Assembly: GCF_020184175.1 (NCBI RefSeq)
Contig: NC_065532.1
Span: 26,350,001 to 26,414,000 of the forward strand
Reading direction: 5' to 3'
Length of the DNA: 64,000 nt
Origin: Aphis gossypii
Lineage: Eukaryota; Arthropoda; Insecta; Hemiptera; Aphididae
The notes under the pieces: model-generated
What the model saw: the letters and a program-made list of their open reading frames with translations, nothing else
Database searches by the model: none
Told to the model about the DNA's origin: nothing
Translations under genes and position numbers: made by a program
Shown here: piece by piece, positions 11,625 to 24,739 of the stretch
Position numbering within the stretch: position 1 is the first letter of the stretch
Layout of the letters: each line of letters begins with the position of its first letter

Positions 11625-13140
11625 CTTAATTAAAAACAATGTATTGTTATAACTGATATTACGTTATTATTTATACATATTTTATATTTTAATCATTTAA
11701 TATTTTACTTACTTGGTTTTGTTTTGAATTCCTAGAAAATTCATCACTCGATTACTCAATTTCTTTTTAGTTGATAACTTTTTCGATGGTTGACGAGTAC
11801 GTTTTTTAAGTTGATCCATTTTAACGTTAAATAAAAAAAAATTAAACCACAATAAAAATTCAATTAGAATGTAAGTTGTTACTGGTGTGGACAGTTTTAC
11901 AGAATGACAATAATTTTGATGTCTTCCCATTTTGATATGCACTATTATCGTTGATCATAATATTTAATTATATAATTACCTTATACTAGTTATACTAATG
12001 AATAATGCGAGTAATAAAATAATAATAATTTAATTATCACAAATAGGTACTTACTTTTATACTATATCTAATGGAGAAATGATAGTAGATATAATATTTA
12101 TAATATAATATATTAGATATTAAAACTATCTTGAACAAATTGGTGATCATTCATTAGTGTTGAGAATTTTAATTATTGACGTATTATACATATATACATT
12201 TATTTAGATTTAGTAAGAGCAAACAAAAGTTTCTACCAATATATGTCATACTGTCGCCTTTTTACTTGATAATAACCGAATGTTTACATATATTAAATAG
12301 GTATAAAAATTTTATACTACAACACCCATAGACTATAGTAGATTAATTCTAGTTTTATATGAAAAATACTTTGACCACATATTTTCTACTGATGATTAGT
12401 GTAATCATGTGGATATCAATAAATACTTACATAGTAATCTCAATACGTTTATACACAGTTATATATTATTTAGGGTATTATATACTATGTAGGTACTATG
12501 TACTACATGCTAGCAATTAGTTTTTGATTCAACTATTTCAATAAAATCATTAAATTGCTGTATGCATTTATGTTTAGTTTACAAAAATCTGTATTTAATA
12601 TAAAAATATTTATAATAAATTAAAATATTTATATTTTAATTCCACGGCATTCTTTTAAAAAAGCCCTGCAAAAGTTATCAACAATGATTTTTTTCAGGAG
12701 TAAACGACATATTTCTTTTGTATACACTTATACTCAGTTAAATTAAAACATTTTCATATTTTAAACCTAACCACTAATTATATTGAAAAATTTCCTACAG
12801 TTTGAAAAAAAAAATTGTCGAGATCGTACATTTTTCAGCTGAGTTTTGGCAACTTTATGATACTTTGTGGTTTCAACATGTGTTTAGTTTATTAGAATAT
12901 GAATTTGAATTATTATATCGAAATAATTCAAATAATATTCATGGGCCATATTATTATTTTCCTTATCGATACTCTGGGTATTTATAAAACGCGCGCGGCT
13001 AGATAACCGGTTTCGATCTAGGTGAGGTACCGCTGCATATGCGCGAAGTGTGGGGGAATGAGTACAGTTTTAGAACAGTGCCGCAGTTGTTTCGATAGCA
13101 GCACACGACGGCCGTAAAATCATAATTTTTTTACAACAAA

Positions 13141-13455
13141 CATGGTTTTTTGATTCCAATAGTACTCAAGTCTCATTAGTCGTAGAAACATGATTTTGGT
13201 ACCAAATTAAACGTGAGAAGTTGTACTAAAAACTGTTGGAACAGAATTTTGATATCTCAATTTGCTGATTTTATATAATTTTTTAAAAATTTCAAAATTT
13301 TAACAAATTTCAAATATAAATAAAATCGGTTTGAAAACAAATTTCAAAAATTTGTTCCAACAGTTTTTAGTACAACTTCTCACGTTTAATTTGATACAAA
13401 AATCATGTTTCTACGACTAATGAGACTTGAGTACTATTGGAATCAAAAAACCATG
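13141..13455. repeat. Foldback with 103-bp arms just inside the right end of the element
   Basis: The left arm 13141-13243 and right arm 13353-13455 are reverse complements with two mismatches, around a 109-bp AT-rich spacer. Outside the arms, gccgtaaaa on the left matches cgaccgtaaaa on the right only after skipping about 20 bp on the left. It may be the subterminal part of the 10.9 kb element or a related MITE whose left end is damaged. Confidence 0.85.
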
Positions 13456-13475
13456 TTTTACGGTCGATTTTTTCC

Positions 13476-13494
13476 TAGTGTGACGGCCTCTTAA
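13476..13494 (-). repeat. Right terminal inverted repeat with TTAA
   Basis: tagtgtgacggcctc (13476-13490) plus ttaa (13491-13494) is the exact reverse complement of 2567-2585. Confidence 0.7.
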
Positions 13495-14831
13495 TGGGTA
13501 ATTACATTTCTGTTCGTTTCTTTTAATTGCTACTCATAAGCGGACCTACGGGGCATGGGCATATTATAAGCAGGTGTATTGTGACATATAATTAAAATAA
13601 AATGAAAAATAATTAGAGACGGATTTTTAGCTCTATAAATTTCATTGCGTCTAAATATTAATAATAATAATAATAAACAATAAATTAATAAAAAATCGAA
13701 TGTACTAGAAAAATAATAATTTCAATTATCATTTTACAGCAAAAAGTTGAAATAATAGTAAATTAACTAAACACAGGCCATAAACATTTCGCCCATTACG
13801 GGCACGAATGAAGAAGTAATAATGTGGCGTTCCAGAGACAAATAAAGATAATCACAGAATGTGCAATACTGCTACAAAAGTACACGATAATTCAACATAC
13901 ACTACAAAGGACTTGACAAAGATACGACAAAAAACACTTCTTAAAATACTTCTAACTGAATACATTTTTCAGTACAAAAAAATGTATGTAATTATTAACC
14001 ATTAATTAATCTATCTTAACAAATTAAATGTAATTGTATAATGTATAACACCGGCCATTCTATTAAGACTTATTCTCTAACACGAAAAAAATATTAAACA
14101 ATAATACTATAGAACTATATTATATAGGTAAGTGTATATTGTAATTCAAAAATGATACCTTAACGATGACATTTATATTTTAATTAATTATAAAGTTAAG
14201 GAGCAAGTATTAAACGAATTGTATCGAATTTTGAGAAAAAAACTGTTTATCATATAATCTATATAATATATTATTTAAGTATTAAATAGTATGTATATGC
14301 AATATTTGTACTGTTCAAAGTTTCAAACACTTCTTCGAGAAAAATGTTTTACCCTCTTATTTATTACGATTTTCATACTCCATAGAGGTATTATGAAATT
14401 TCTCTAAATGAGTAGGATAAGTGAAAACCTTATACAGTCATATGTATACATGTGTGTATGTGAGTGTGTTTTATTCATTTTGAATGTACACAAATGTGGT
14501 AATTAAGTATTATTATAAAATAAGTTGCCCACGTGAAATCATTTAACAGCATCCGTAGAAGACCTGCTCGACAATCAGCATACCTATGTATATATTTGAT
14601 TAGGAGACGGTTTTCGTGTCGACCACCGACCACATTTACCAATGATTTATATATATAATAACACGTACCTATATATATATATATATATATATGATATGTA
14701 TATATAGTATATGAATGCGTGTGTGTGCGTCTATGTTTTTTCCTTTCAAAAGGGGTATTTAATGTATTATTATAATCCGCGTGCAACGACTACAAGAGAT
14801 CGTAATCGTATAATTGTTCTTCTATTTCCAG

Positions 14832-14961
14832 AAAGGCCGCTTCTCTCTGCGGGATTAGTGTCGTCATCGGGTTATTTATTTTATTAACTACCGGTGAGTG
14901 CCGGGGACGAGACGGCATATGCTGCGGACGGGCCGACAAAGAAACGTGGAATACGGGACAG
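14832..14961 (+). CDS. Candidate internal exon encoding a hydrophobic segment then a Cys-rich stretch
   Basis: A good acceptor (cttctatttccag, AG at 14830-14831) opens a stop-free 43-codon segment. It reads a 20-residue hydrophobic stretch (SLCGISVVIGLFILLTTG) followed by a secreted-looking ECRGRDGICCGRADKETW. It ends at ggacag before gtaata (14962). A second strong donor, gtgagt, at 14894 would stop just after the hydrophobic part. I do not recognise the family, and no neighbouring exons were found. It may be part of an unannotated plus-strand gene or a chance open segment in CpG-rich DNA. Confidence 0.28.
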
Positions 14962-17900
14962 GTAATAATCTTAAAATATTCTTTAGACCATCCTCTCGAT
15001 TTACCTTTTGTATTTAGACCCTGTGTGATGTTTTTTTTTTCCCCGCGCGTATCGGATTTTTTCATCATATATAGGTGTATGTATTATATTATACATCTAC
15101 CCGGTTCGAATGTTATGCGTGCTGCGCGGGAAACGACGCCGGTCTTATTCACCTGTCCTTCGTCGTAACGCAGTGCGCTTTATGACGACAAAACAAAACG
15201 ATAAATATTACTGTAATAATATGGTGTATACGCGGTATACATAATATGTTACGGAGGTCGCGCCGCGGAGAAAAAGCACGGCGATTCTTTTACCGCGAAA
15301 GCGACTATATAAAATAATAATAATATTACGTGTATTTTATATGGACGGTTGTCATTACGCCGCGCCGTTGCATCATCGCGCGCACAGCGATTTGGTATTA
15401 TGATTTTTTTTCTCGACTCTCAATTACCAATACATTATGTTGTACAGATGACCACGTTTTAAAGACGCGTATTATAATATAAACGTATAACTCATAATAT
15501 ATACACCTCAACAAGCTCTGCTATAAGCGCATAATCATACATAAGCTGTGAATTGAATTATTGGCTTTGGTACTATTATTATGCTCGTTTTAGAATGGTA
15601 TAGGTATACGATGGTGGTAAATATTTCTTATAGTTTTATTTACTTTTATTATAGTTATGTTTATATATACTATACGTCTATATACATAATATATGATGTA
15701 TGTAGGTGTTAGAATAAGTTGTTAAATAAGTTTAATTAATAGCAGATATAAGTTATATTACAATATAATTTATTTTATTTAATACCTATATATTTTGGTT
15801 TTCAATTTTTTAATAGTAACTATAATAAGTAATAATAATGAGACATAAATAATAAATCGTACAAAAATAAACTAACCACTACTTCATTAACTGGATTTAT
15901 TTTTATAGTTTTTGTAGATAATATAAATAACGCAATAATAATAAAATCTACAAGTCGTATTTCAATAAGAACTTTAATTCTGATGTTTAAGCTATTCAAA
16001 ATGTTGGTTTATATTTATTATAAATAGTTAATAATATATTAGTTTAAAAAATATGTACCATTAAATGTTTTTAAAGCTAATGCATTACAGTCAGACAATA
16101 ACACTGAACGATAAATTATTAAAATATTTTTAAAAAAATAAAAACAAAACAAAACGAAGAAGTCGGTCTAGTAGTGGTCGGTTATACGTCGTCCTTGAGT
16201 AAGTTACTGTGTTAATATGCTAAATTTGAATTCAATGATGATCATTGTAAATGGTAAAGCGGCAACAGTTAGGTTAATCAGTCTACATAAAAAATTCACG
16301 ATTTTAATGAATTTCGTTTCAAACATTTTTAAATGAAAATTTTAATTATATATTTTAGATATTTTTTAATTACTGTAAAAATACGTGTAAGGAATCTTAT
16401 ATTAAAATGGCAAGCTTTTATGCTGTCAAACAACAATTTTATCATAGTAGTTAAAACATCACCAAAATAAGAACAATATATATTTTAAATTAGATCATAT
16501 CTATATTCTAGAAAATGTTAATATAATATATAAATATTTACTGAACATTTCAATGCTTTACAGCTATTACTTTTTAGTAAAAATCATAAAAATAAACAAT
16601 TAGGTTAGCAATTAGAGTGATTTATAGTAAAAAGTTCCGTTTTTTCATAATTTAAAATTTCTCACAGTACTTTTTAAAGAATTTCTACTTATAATCTATA
16701 GTTATACTAATCGCATTTAATTGTCTACTTGATGTTGAAGATCGGAACATTTTTCTTTCTAGTTTTCAGACACAAAAAAAGTAAAAACAAAAACAATAAT
16801 ATTAGTAAAACATATCATCTAAGACTAATACATTTGTTGAACCTTTCAGAATCAATCTAAAGTACTGTGTTCTTTATTGTCAACACTATTATAATACACT
16901 GCGCATCATACGTATAGACGCTCACTTGTATTATATACTTATAAATGTCCAATGTGATACATTATAGAAACTATATATTATTGTATAGTACTATAGTATA
17001 TTATATCCTGCAGTGGCGTACCCAGGGCCACAGGGCAACCCCTCTAAAATTTTGTTGTCCTATTTTTTTTTTCTGAAAAACAGGCCTACATTGGTTTTTG
17101 TGTCCAGTCTTTGATAAAAACCCTATAACAAAATATAATGCATTTTACTGACAGCCGTATGCTTATATATCATATTATATAGTGTACGCGGCAAGCCTTT
17201 TATACTTTAGTGAGCTATTTTTATTTCATACCAACTCAAACCATAATCTCGATATATTATTTCCGTGAAATTTATATAGGCCCCAAATTCTATACTTTTT
17301 CCCGTTATACACTAAAAACTGTCACGCATTCATCATGTTATTGTATTATCTAACTCGAGCGCGCAAAATGTAATCTGCCATCAGTCATCACGTACTACGC
17401 GAGTATACACTATACATATTTTATTCATTCATATACTACAATAAAGTGCTAAGTTTTGTCAGTCTTTTGTACACAACTCCCGGAGATAAATAAACTTACG
17501 AGTTTAATCTCTCGAACGTGCGGTTTCCTGCAGTTGACGAATGGGAGAAATATCTAGTTATTATATTAAACGGCCATCCCGATGCAGCAATATACGTATC
17601 AATAATAAAGGACTCCATACTTTAGTATAATATATACAAATATATTATAATTTATTGCGATCGGCCGTCGCTGACGTGCACACTAAATGCATAGGTAATA
17701 TGTATAATCATGGTAGATATAATAATATAATATTACAATAACAACATGTACCTTTATCGTTTCAATGTTTCAACGTATCGATATCTCTAATATAATATTA
17801 ATCAAGATAATGGTTTTAAGGTCCACATCGTTTTACTATAATACTCAGAGTAGGTATACCGCATTACTTGCACATATTATATTGCAATACATTAATGTAT

Positions 17901-20519
17901 ATACATATATATATATATTTATCATAACGACGAGGTAACATAATACAATTACCTCTGCCCTCTATATATACTGGGGAAATAGTTGATAATATATTTCCAA
18001 AGATCTAAAACACAGTAACAATTCGTAAAGATTACGAGAGTCGAGAATTATAAATTGTTTTTAAAAATCTATATTTACGATATTATTTAGCTGTAAGGAA
18101 CAATTATGATAATTATCATATATTATTATAAATTATAATGATATACAATTTTTTCATTTATTTCATTTATTCCGTAAACTTAATTAAAATATTTTTAATA
18201 AAAACGTGAATGGCTTCCGTAAAAAAACTATAGTAAAACATTTCATGTATGATATATGGATAATTGAGTACATACTGCATTATTACTTATAAGTAATTGG
18301 TGTATTTTTAATTGATTGAGAATTTTTTCAACTTTTATTGGTTTCATTTACCTATATTGATTTATGTAAGTTTTAGTTTTTCATTAGTACCTGGCTTTAA
18401 AATATTTGATTAATTATTATAATGTCAACAATTATTTTTATTTGTATCCATAAAAATACAAAATATTAATATGTTAGTAAAAAAATTACTTATTTATATT
18501 TAAAAAAAAATGATACTCATGGCATGAACTAATGTCATACTTTAAATTTGTATCATATTATAATTTATATCTATAAATTAGATTCTTAACACATTTGTAC
18601 AAAAAAAAATGTCATCAAATTTATGTGTAAAGCAAAACCTGTAGTTGCTAATTGCTATCATAACGACCGTTATAATAAAATTAATTCAAAATTATTCCAT
18701 AATCAATTCCTTGTATTGCTTAATTAGTCAATTTATATAAATTAAAAATGATACAAATAATTTAATGTTTTTAATTAAACACACTTAATAATAACACTAA
18801 GACCATTAAGTATATATATATATATATATATTATTTTTTTTTTTTTTTGAATAATGTAATAATGTGGTAAATGTATTTTGTAAAATGTTCAAATTATAGG
18901 TAAAAGATCATGAAAATTATGTTTTTTAAATTAAATTAAATTATTAATATATTATTAATATTGTTTATTGGTCAAATAAAGTATAATAATTTTAAAACAA
19001 TACATTTTCGAAAAATTTGTAATTTTTTTGGTATAAATATTTTTTATTTTTTATTTAGATATATTATAGAACACTTACTTATTTCGTAACAATAGTTTAA
19101 TTCCTGGACACAGTAAAATATATAAACCAACAAATAACCAGAACATTTTATAGAAATGCATAACAACTGATGTGAAAAACTTGGATACTGCGTGTAAAAG
19201 TGTGAATATATGTGGCCAATGTTTTTTCTAGGAGCTTCAGAGTGCACATATTACTTTTGTACAGAGTGGTTAAATTAAATGGTGTAGAACTTGTAGGAAC
19301 CAATGAACCCATGACGATCAAATTAAAAATATATTTTATTTATTTTTATAAAATGTAAATAGTAAATATATAAATGTACTGTTCATACATTTTAGATTTT
19401 ATATTTAAATCCAAACAAAAATATTTAGTATTCAGTGTATAAATTAATGCCACCAAAGTGCTTATTTAGGATTTAAGTTCCGTTGTCATAAACAAATATA
19501 ATTTAAAATGAACAATATGATCATTTTAAAAGCACAAACCTTTTTAACAAAAACCACCGTTTCAAAAGTAAACAGAAAAAAACTATTCAAGTGGCACTCT
19601 TTAAACTGCACTGTAAATGTTTTGTGCTAAAATCAATAAGCAATATTTATTTCATGTACTATATTATTATTGTATCTAAATGTATGTGTTTATAATGCAC
19701 TTGAAATCGGACAATCGTGTAATTGCGTCTATAAAGTATCGTGCCGCTGCTACTTTTAAATGCTCATAAATATAGTGTTGTTTGTAAATCGAATAGCGTA
19801 TTTGGCTTGTTTACAGTGATAAATCGAATCTGACCACTTGTACGAGTATATTAGAAAGATATAATAAACCGATTAGAAATTGGCTCATTAATACCATATA
19901 ACGCGTGATATTTTATTAACATTATAATAACTGACTATGAACCTACTTCATTAAATTATTTATCTTTGTATATTTCATAAGTTCTGCCAGATGAATTTAA
20001 TTCACAACTAGTCGTCGTATACGTACGATATCGATATATCGGCTATTTTTATTTAAATGTCCTATATTTTTATTTTATTTTAGAAAATGTTGTATTTGCC
20101 CTAACTCCCGATTTAATTTAAAACTATATTTAGTGATCAAAATAGTTAATTATGAACGATTACTATCAATTATGTCTACTTATATAAAATAATTTATTTT
20201 TTTCACCGCGGTATAACAAATATTTGTGCAGATAAAACAAATAAATATTAAATTGTTTATAAAATATTGTTCACTTATACAGAGAGAAAAATTCAAATGG
20301 ACAGTTATTTGCTACGATGTATGATAAAGCTGACAAGCTGTTTGTGGTAAATCTATTTCCGACGTACTACTTATTGTCATGTGTAATATACGGGGAAAAA
20401 CATGTAAGTTTTAATAACGATATTTTTTTATTATTATTTTAATTATATTGTATAGGTAGAAAATGCTGTGTTTGTTACATTAAATAAGTAACCCAGATTA
20501 GTTTCGAAATCTCGTTTCT

Positions 20520-20620
20520 CTTATATATTAGTGTATTGCACTGAATATACAATATACCTACAATATACGGTTACCGTATATCATTTAATATTATTGCTAC
20601 GCAATACACTAATATATAAG
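20520..20620. repeat. Hairpin-forming inverted repeat
   Basis: cttatatattagtgtattgc at 20520-20539 is the exact reverse complement of 20601-20620. The 61-bp loop carries a second near-palindrome centred on atatacggttaccgtatat (20571-20589). It is likely a small MITE remnant. A transcribed hairpin is possible but unsupported. Confidence 0.6.
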
Positions 20621-22750
20621 GGATATCTTATGTTATTAATGAAAACTATATTGAATATATTATTTTTATTTTTTGATAAATTGACAATTTATTTTATAAA
20701 TTACAGTTAAAATATCTGTGGTAAGTTTATATATTAAATATAATTTTGTTTTAAAAGTAGATACTAGATAGTAGATACAAATATACAATTGATAAAATTG
20801 CCTATAATCAGATTGTCATCACAATCAGTATTCAATATTCAATAGGTACTTGACATTTAAATGTAAATATCAGATGATCAAATATTATATACATAAACAT
20901 ATAATTTAATATTCTTTAACGAAAAAGAAAATATTAAATTTCAAACGATCATCACATTACAATAAAATAATATTTATTTTTGATTTATAGATAGAATCAT
21001 GCATGCAAAATTCGTTTCACATTATACCCGTCTGTCTCAAAATCAATCAAAAAAAAAAAAAAATTATTATTTTGTCGATTTTATTGGAAAATTATAGAAT
21101 TGTAAAGATTATTTAATCAATAAAATCTTATAAATTTTTACTCAAATACTATAATTTTTTAATTAAAAATTTTAATTAAACTTCAAAACTATTCTATTTT
21201 TAGTTATTTTTGAATCCTTTTAAGATACTTGAAGTATTTAGGTTTCGTTACTAATTTTCACATTGCATTGCCACTAACAAAAATCTAGAATATGTCTAAT
21301 GTTTTAAAGTACTTAATACTTATAAAGTTATAAATATTATGCTTAAATATTATATACCTATTAATCAAATATGATTCACATTTATACAATTACGTATATA
21401 ATACTATAATTAGTAAATTTATTGAAAGCATAAAATGAAAGATTAAGTACATAAAATAATCAAATGAGTATATTTAAATTTATAGCATGTTTATCGATTA
21501 ATATTTTTATAGTTTAAATTTATTTCCGGAAAATAATTTAGACTTTATTTGTGCTTAACTTAAATCTTACACAGAACAAATTAATATAGATAACACATAG
21601 TTTAAAATTAGAATAAAATTATTAAATTTTGCTTCAAGTTAGAATAAAATAAAAAAAACATTACCTAATTCATAAAATATAGACAATTTTAATTTGATGA
21701 CATTGAAACCCTCCAATAAAATAAGCTTTTTTAACAATAGTTTAAATATTTTAGTTGATTGAGTTTTTTATGTTAAACTTGTTTAAATATTCATCTTAAA
21801 AATGAATAGATTATAAAAAATTCAATTTTAATAATTATAATGGAGATAAGGAAAAATGTTTATCTATGTATGGATAGTGCAGGATAAACCAACTATAAAA
21901 ATATCCGATAATATATAGATTCCGATGAAGCCATATAGAACAATTTTAAAGTACCTAAAAGTAAATTTCTTCTCAGGGAGCTTAGCTATTAAGTGTTAGA
22001 TAAGTGTTAAATGGACTCTTTGAAGTATCATATACTCGTCCTAGCTCTTGTTTTATATTAATGCGACGATGAATTCTATCGGTACGCAGGGTGATAAAGT
22101 AAAACGTCGTCCAACCGGCGGATCTATTGTTGTGTATATATTTATTTAACATTATTATATTATTATAAACTTACACGTGCAATATCATTTTAATACATTA
22201 TGTATGTATAGAGGGATTTGCTGCCGCCACCGCCGCAACACGACGACGACCGTGCCGAGGAGGGGGTAAGTCTCGTGTACAGACTCCGCGCGCCCATATG
22301 ACCGCGCGCGCGGTATACCAGTTCGAACCAGACGTCCGCGTGTTCCAGTGGTCCGCTGGCATTCACGGTCCATCCGTCATATTACATTATTATTAGAATA
22401 ATATTATAATTGAATACACCGACCGCGACTCTTTTTACTTTGTATCTTTTTTTACGACAGCAAGCATACTCAATAATAATAATATTATTATTATTATTAC
22501 TTGCATTAATATTTTTTTATTTATAAACATTTATACTCGGCGATTTGCGACGCGTATACTTTGATAGCTGCAGTCGTCAACTTTAACTTAATATAATTTT
22601 TTACAATAATAATAGTGCATCGTTTACGGGTTATTTTTATTATATTTTTTTCCTTGGATTTTTCCGATTTTCAACTACGCCTGAACATCACGACACACCA
22701 AGAGCACGTGCCAATTTTCCGGATGCTTAAATGAGAACCATCGCCCACAC

Positions 22751-22765
22751 ATGGATATCACACAA
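22751..22765 (+). CDS. Notum: Candidate first coding exon of Notum (option A)
   Basis: ATG at 22751 reads MDITQ and ends in phase 0 at a consensus donor, CAA|gtaagt (22766). Joined to 44631 it gives MDITQVLLVISGVFLTC, a plausible signal peptide with a short n-region. The implied intron is about 21.9 kb. Against it: an out-of-frame ATG lies 20 nt upstream (22731) and runs past this one. Option B is at 25036-25104; the two may be alternative first exons. Confidence 0.35.
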
Positions 22766-22948
22766 GTAAGTAGCTAGTTTGATCAAAAATATTATAATAA
22801 GCATTTTACATACATAAACTTGTCCTATTGTGACATGGTGAAACAAAAAGCAACCCTTAATAATATTACCTATATTATATTTATACATTTCCACAAGATA
22901 TAATAATACCTCTATGAAAATTCAAATTATAAAGATGATTTAAATTAT

Positions 22949-22983
<35 letters not shown>
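22949..22983. repeat. (AC)n(AT)n microsatellite
   Basis: Eleven AC units pass directly into AT units. Confidence 0.9.
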
Positions 22984-24739
22984 CAATATATAGTTAAGAC
23001 ATTGTAAATTCAATTCAGTTCTTATCATCTATTAATTTAAAAAGTTGATTTTATTTTTATTATTAAAAAGTATTGCAAAGTAAATAGAGCTCGAGGTTTG
23101 ATATTCAAACCTAAGATCAGTGTAGGTATTAAATGAAATAATTGGTAATCTATAAGTATTAGTTTTTAACAATATTTTCTTTAAAACTTTATTTGTATGA
23201 TGGCTTCATCTTTCATTTAGTCAGCATTTTATCACAACTTTAGTCTGTTTAAATTTTTAAATAATAATTTTCAAGAACATTAACAATACTAACAATGAAT
23301 GCTTCATGCAGATACAATTTATTCATTTAATTTATTTTCTTTATTTGTATATTAGGATATTATAACAGTTATTTTAAAAAACTTAATATGATATATTTTT
23401 AAATTAAAATTTTGAGAAAAAAAAGCCGACAATCACACCAAAATATGTTTATTCTTTATCGTATTTTTAAAATGTTAACAATAAAATTAATAGCATTCTT
23501 AATAATTATGTTTTTATAGTTAATTTTATCTGTAGGTATATTAATATTTTATGTTGTGTAAGTAATGGCACAAAATGTCAGTATTGTCGGCTAAAAAATT
23601 ATTAAAAATTGTATTTATTTAATTTCTTTATACATTAAGAAAAATTAATACATATCTATAGTATCTAATATAGTAGTTATATACTTATATGTACCTGTGT
23701 TTTGACAACTATTAATTTGTGAAAGTATTTTTTGGTCATTGGATAATCTTTGGTTATAATAATTGACATAGAAATACGGTAATACCTACGTAAAAAGATA
23801 AAATCTAATGTGAATTTATTAATAATTTATATAACTATAAAAAAAAATAAAAGTTTTGATAGTCGGTGTATAAATAAATACTTAATATTATGCCACTAAT
23901 AAAATTATTATTTTTCCTATGTAAAAAATATATTTATCCTCTGAGTGACAAACGAACTGACTGGTGGACGAAAGTTCCATTAATTTTAGTTATAAGTTGC
24001 TAGGTTGATATAGAATACACAGTATTTAAGTAGTTAATCAATAATACAAATTTACACAAATTAATATACTTATAATAATATAGAACAATAAAGTTATGTG
24101 ATAATATACAATACAATTTTTATCTACAGTATTTATTTAATATTTTTGCCCAAAAATCTAAACAACCGTGAGAAAATTCATTCAAAAAAAATTATCAGAA
24201 TTTTTCACATAATAGTTAATAGTATTAAATTATTTAGTATTTAATCATTTTAACATTATTTTCTAACAACTTTTATAAAATTTGAATGCATTTAGTTATA
24301 ATATATTGAATTGTACTTGTAAAATTATAATAAATATTTACTTAATGTTATGTCAGAAGGGATTATACCGAACATTAATTATTTAGATCGCAGCGATTTA
24401 AATACTAATATTTTAAATATTTTATAATGTAGTATAGGTAGTTATGAAAAATTGTATGTTCTTTTACGTATAAATATATCAAAATATATAATATGGGTAT
24501 AAATCATTCGAGACGAAGAGGGAAGTCGATGCCGGTATGGCATACTTATACTTATAATATACAAAGCCTAATATATTTATGATTTTATTATTATTACTAC
24601 TACTATACCGTCAATAACTCGGTATAAATTATACATCATGACGTATATTTGACATTATGCTGCTAGTAAATCGAGACGTGTAATATTATTATTATTAGGT
24701 ATGTAGAGTGGTAATATTTTTAAAAATAACATTGGTGCG

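Larger units (their letters stand above)
7343..11819 (-). pseudogene. Mutator-like DDE transposase fused to YqaJ-type exonuclease, 12 exons, two frameshifts
   Basis: Exons (minus): 11819-11713, 11624-11535, 11388-11299, 11180-11076, 11012-10471, 10389-10168, 9645-9382, 9255-8878, 8803-8288, 8193-8099, 7780-7578, 7493-7343; about 920 codons. All junctions are GT-AG and, apart from two indels, phases agree throughout. The transposase core shows a first Asp in VVADGQWSK (~292), a second in GDGDSS (~388), a C-x2-H motif (ECRNHLLRN) and a Glu in NNVCEQFNSV (~545). The C-terminal ~300 residues are a YqaJ recombinase/exonuclease fold with TPDG, VEIKCP and YYYQVQGQ motifs all present. Exon 5 holds one extra base near 10929-10935 and exon 6 lacks one base near 10176-10186; exon lengths modulo 3 show the same. 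The copy is therefore probably inactive unless these are assembly errors. The ATG at 11819 starts a Lys/Arg-rich segment. An in-frame ATG at 11942 is possible but less likely. Confidence 0.75.
2571..13490. mobile_element. Putative 10.9 kb TTAA-flanked DNA transposon carrying a transposase-exonuclease gene and a viral-type envelope gene
   Basis: Both ends read TTAA followed by gaggccgtcacacta: directly at 2567-2585 and as the exact reverse complement at 13476-13494. A 19-base exact match in inverted orientation is very unlikely by chance. Between the ends, on the minus strand, are a DDE transposase/YqaJ gene (11819-7343) and an intact envelope glycoprotein ORF (5283-3358). TTAA target duplication is known for the piggyBac and Kolobok superfamilies. 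The transposase has no piggyBac features I can see, and its core with a C-x2-H motif fits the Mutator/Kolobok side better. GC-rich stretches lie near both ends (about 2590-2830 and 12985-13120). An alternative is two separate insertions of one TIR family, because a foldback lies just inside the right end. A younger hAT MITE (7875-8066) and degenerate repeat sequence (about 5640-6610) are nested inside, so the insertion is not very recent. Confidence 0.62.
13495..22750. other. Long region without a confident gene
   Basis: Mostly AT-rich, with a CpG-richer patch at about 14820-15420 that contains an exon-like segment. It also has a solo transposon end-like cagtggcgtacccaggg at 17011-17027 with no partner found, a perfect inverted repeat at 20520-20620, and a CpG-rich segment at 22200-22380. 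No RNA gene was recognised. Confidence 0.5.

Noticed and set aside
14790..15068. 92-codon minus-strand frame
   Set aside because: Basic, low-information sequence with no splice context; the plus strand holds the better exon candidate.
17011..17027. Transposon-end-like cagtggcgtacccaggg
   Set aside because: No inverted partner or target duplication was found nearby, so no element is called.
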